Positions 23,284 through 23,290 of a stretch of 23,290 nt of DNA are shown piece after piece. The notes beneath the pieces were generated by a model. The model was given only the letters and a program-made list of their open reading frames with translations, ran no database searches and had not been told where the DNA came from. Origin of the DNA: Prorocentrum cordatum (taxonomy: Eukaryota > Sar > Dinophyceae > Prorocentrales > Prorocentraceae); the NCBI GenBank assembly GCA_963575745.1, contig CAUYUJ010020562.1, positions 91,797 to 115,086 of the forward strand, read 5' to 3'. Each line of letters begins with the position of its first letter. The stretch's first letter is position 1. The translations under genes were made by a program, and so were the position numbers.

Positions 23284-23290
23284 CAGGGTA

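Overview
The window looks like nuclear DNA of a dinoflagellate, and a Prorocentrum-like genome is my best guess. I have no database match, so the genus is inference. The base composition is GC-rich, coding exons end almost every codon in G or C, and the sequence is dominated by simple and hierarchical tandem repeats. Two gene models carry spliced-leader-like remnants just upstream of their ATG, and their best intron boundaries are non-canonical (GA-AG, GC-AG). No operons, promoters of bacterial type, rRNA, tRNA or CRISPR arrays are visible.

Layout. 1-5.4 kb: broken minus-strand coding sequence. The 0.18-1.03 kb part resembles the reverse-transcriptase part of a dinoflagellate retroelement polyprotein. 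It is followed by GC-rich open frames, a 291-bp direct duplication (3011-3301 and 4432-4722), and C-rich arrays. 5.99-6.31 kb: a probable minus-strand exon. 6.31-6.72 kb: an AT-rich divergent gap. 6.72-9.0 kb: gene 1 on the plus strand (exons near 6724-7554, 7861-8325 and 8743 onward), an acidic, nuclear-signal-bearing protein joined to a GYQF/PLAGKW module. Its first intron starts with a fold-back hairpin and its second holds a ~52-bp minisatellite. 9.67-10.69 kb: gene 2 on the plus strand, a helical and very acidic protein cut by a 100-N assembly gap. 10.8-12.45 kb: microsatellites and C-rich arrays. 12.49-12.97 kb: a minus-strand exon end abutting a 244-bp fold-back element. 14.0-16.64 kb: a hierarchical satellite with regularly spaced alternating GC tracts. 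16.9-18.16 kb: a second hierarchical satellite. 18.27-19.31 kb: an 88-bp minisatellite split by a CA-type microsatellite. 19.31-19.74 kb: a 170-bp repeat. 20.2-21.2 kb: a C-rich array and polypyrimidine tracts. 21.3-23.3 kb: three weak gene fragments and a low-GC island.

Only genes 1 and 2 are well supported. Both are on the plus strand, both begin after a spliced-leader remnant, and both encode acidic, lysine-patch proteins, but neither has a function I can name. The more striking content is repeat biology. There are five C-rich arrays in one orientation, small spacer modules shared between arrays, fold-back elements next to exons, and a microsatellite that appears to have grown inside one unit of a minisatellite.
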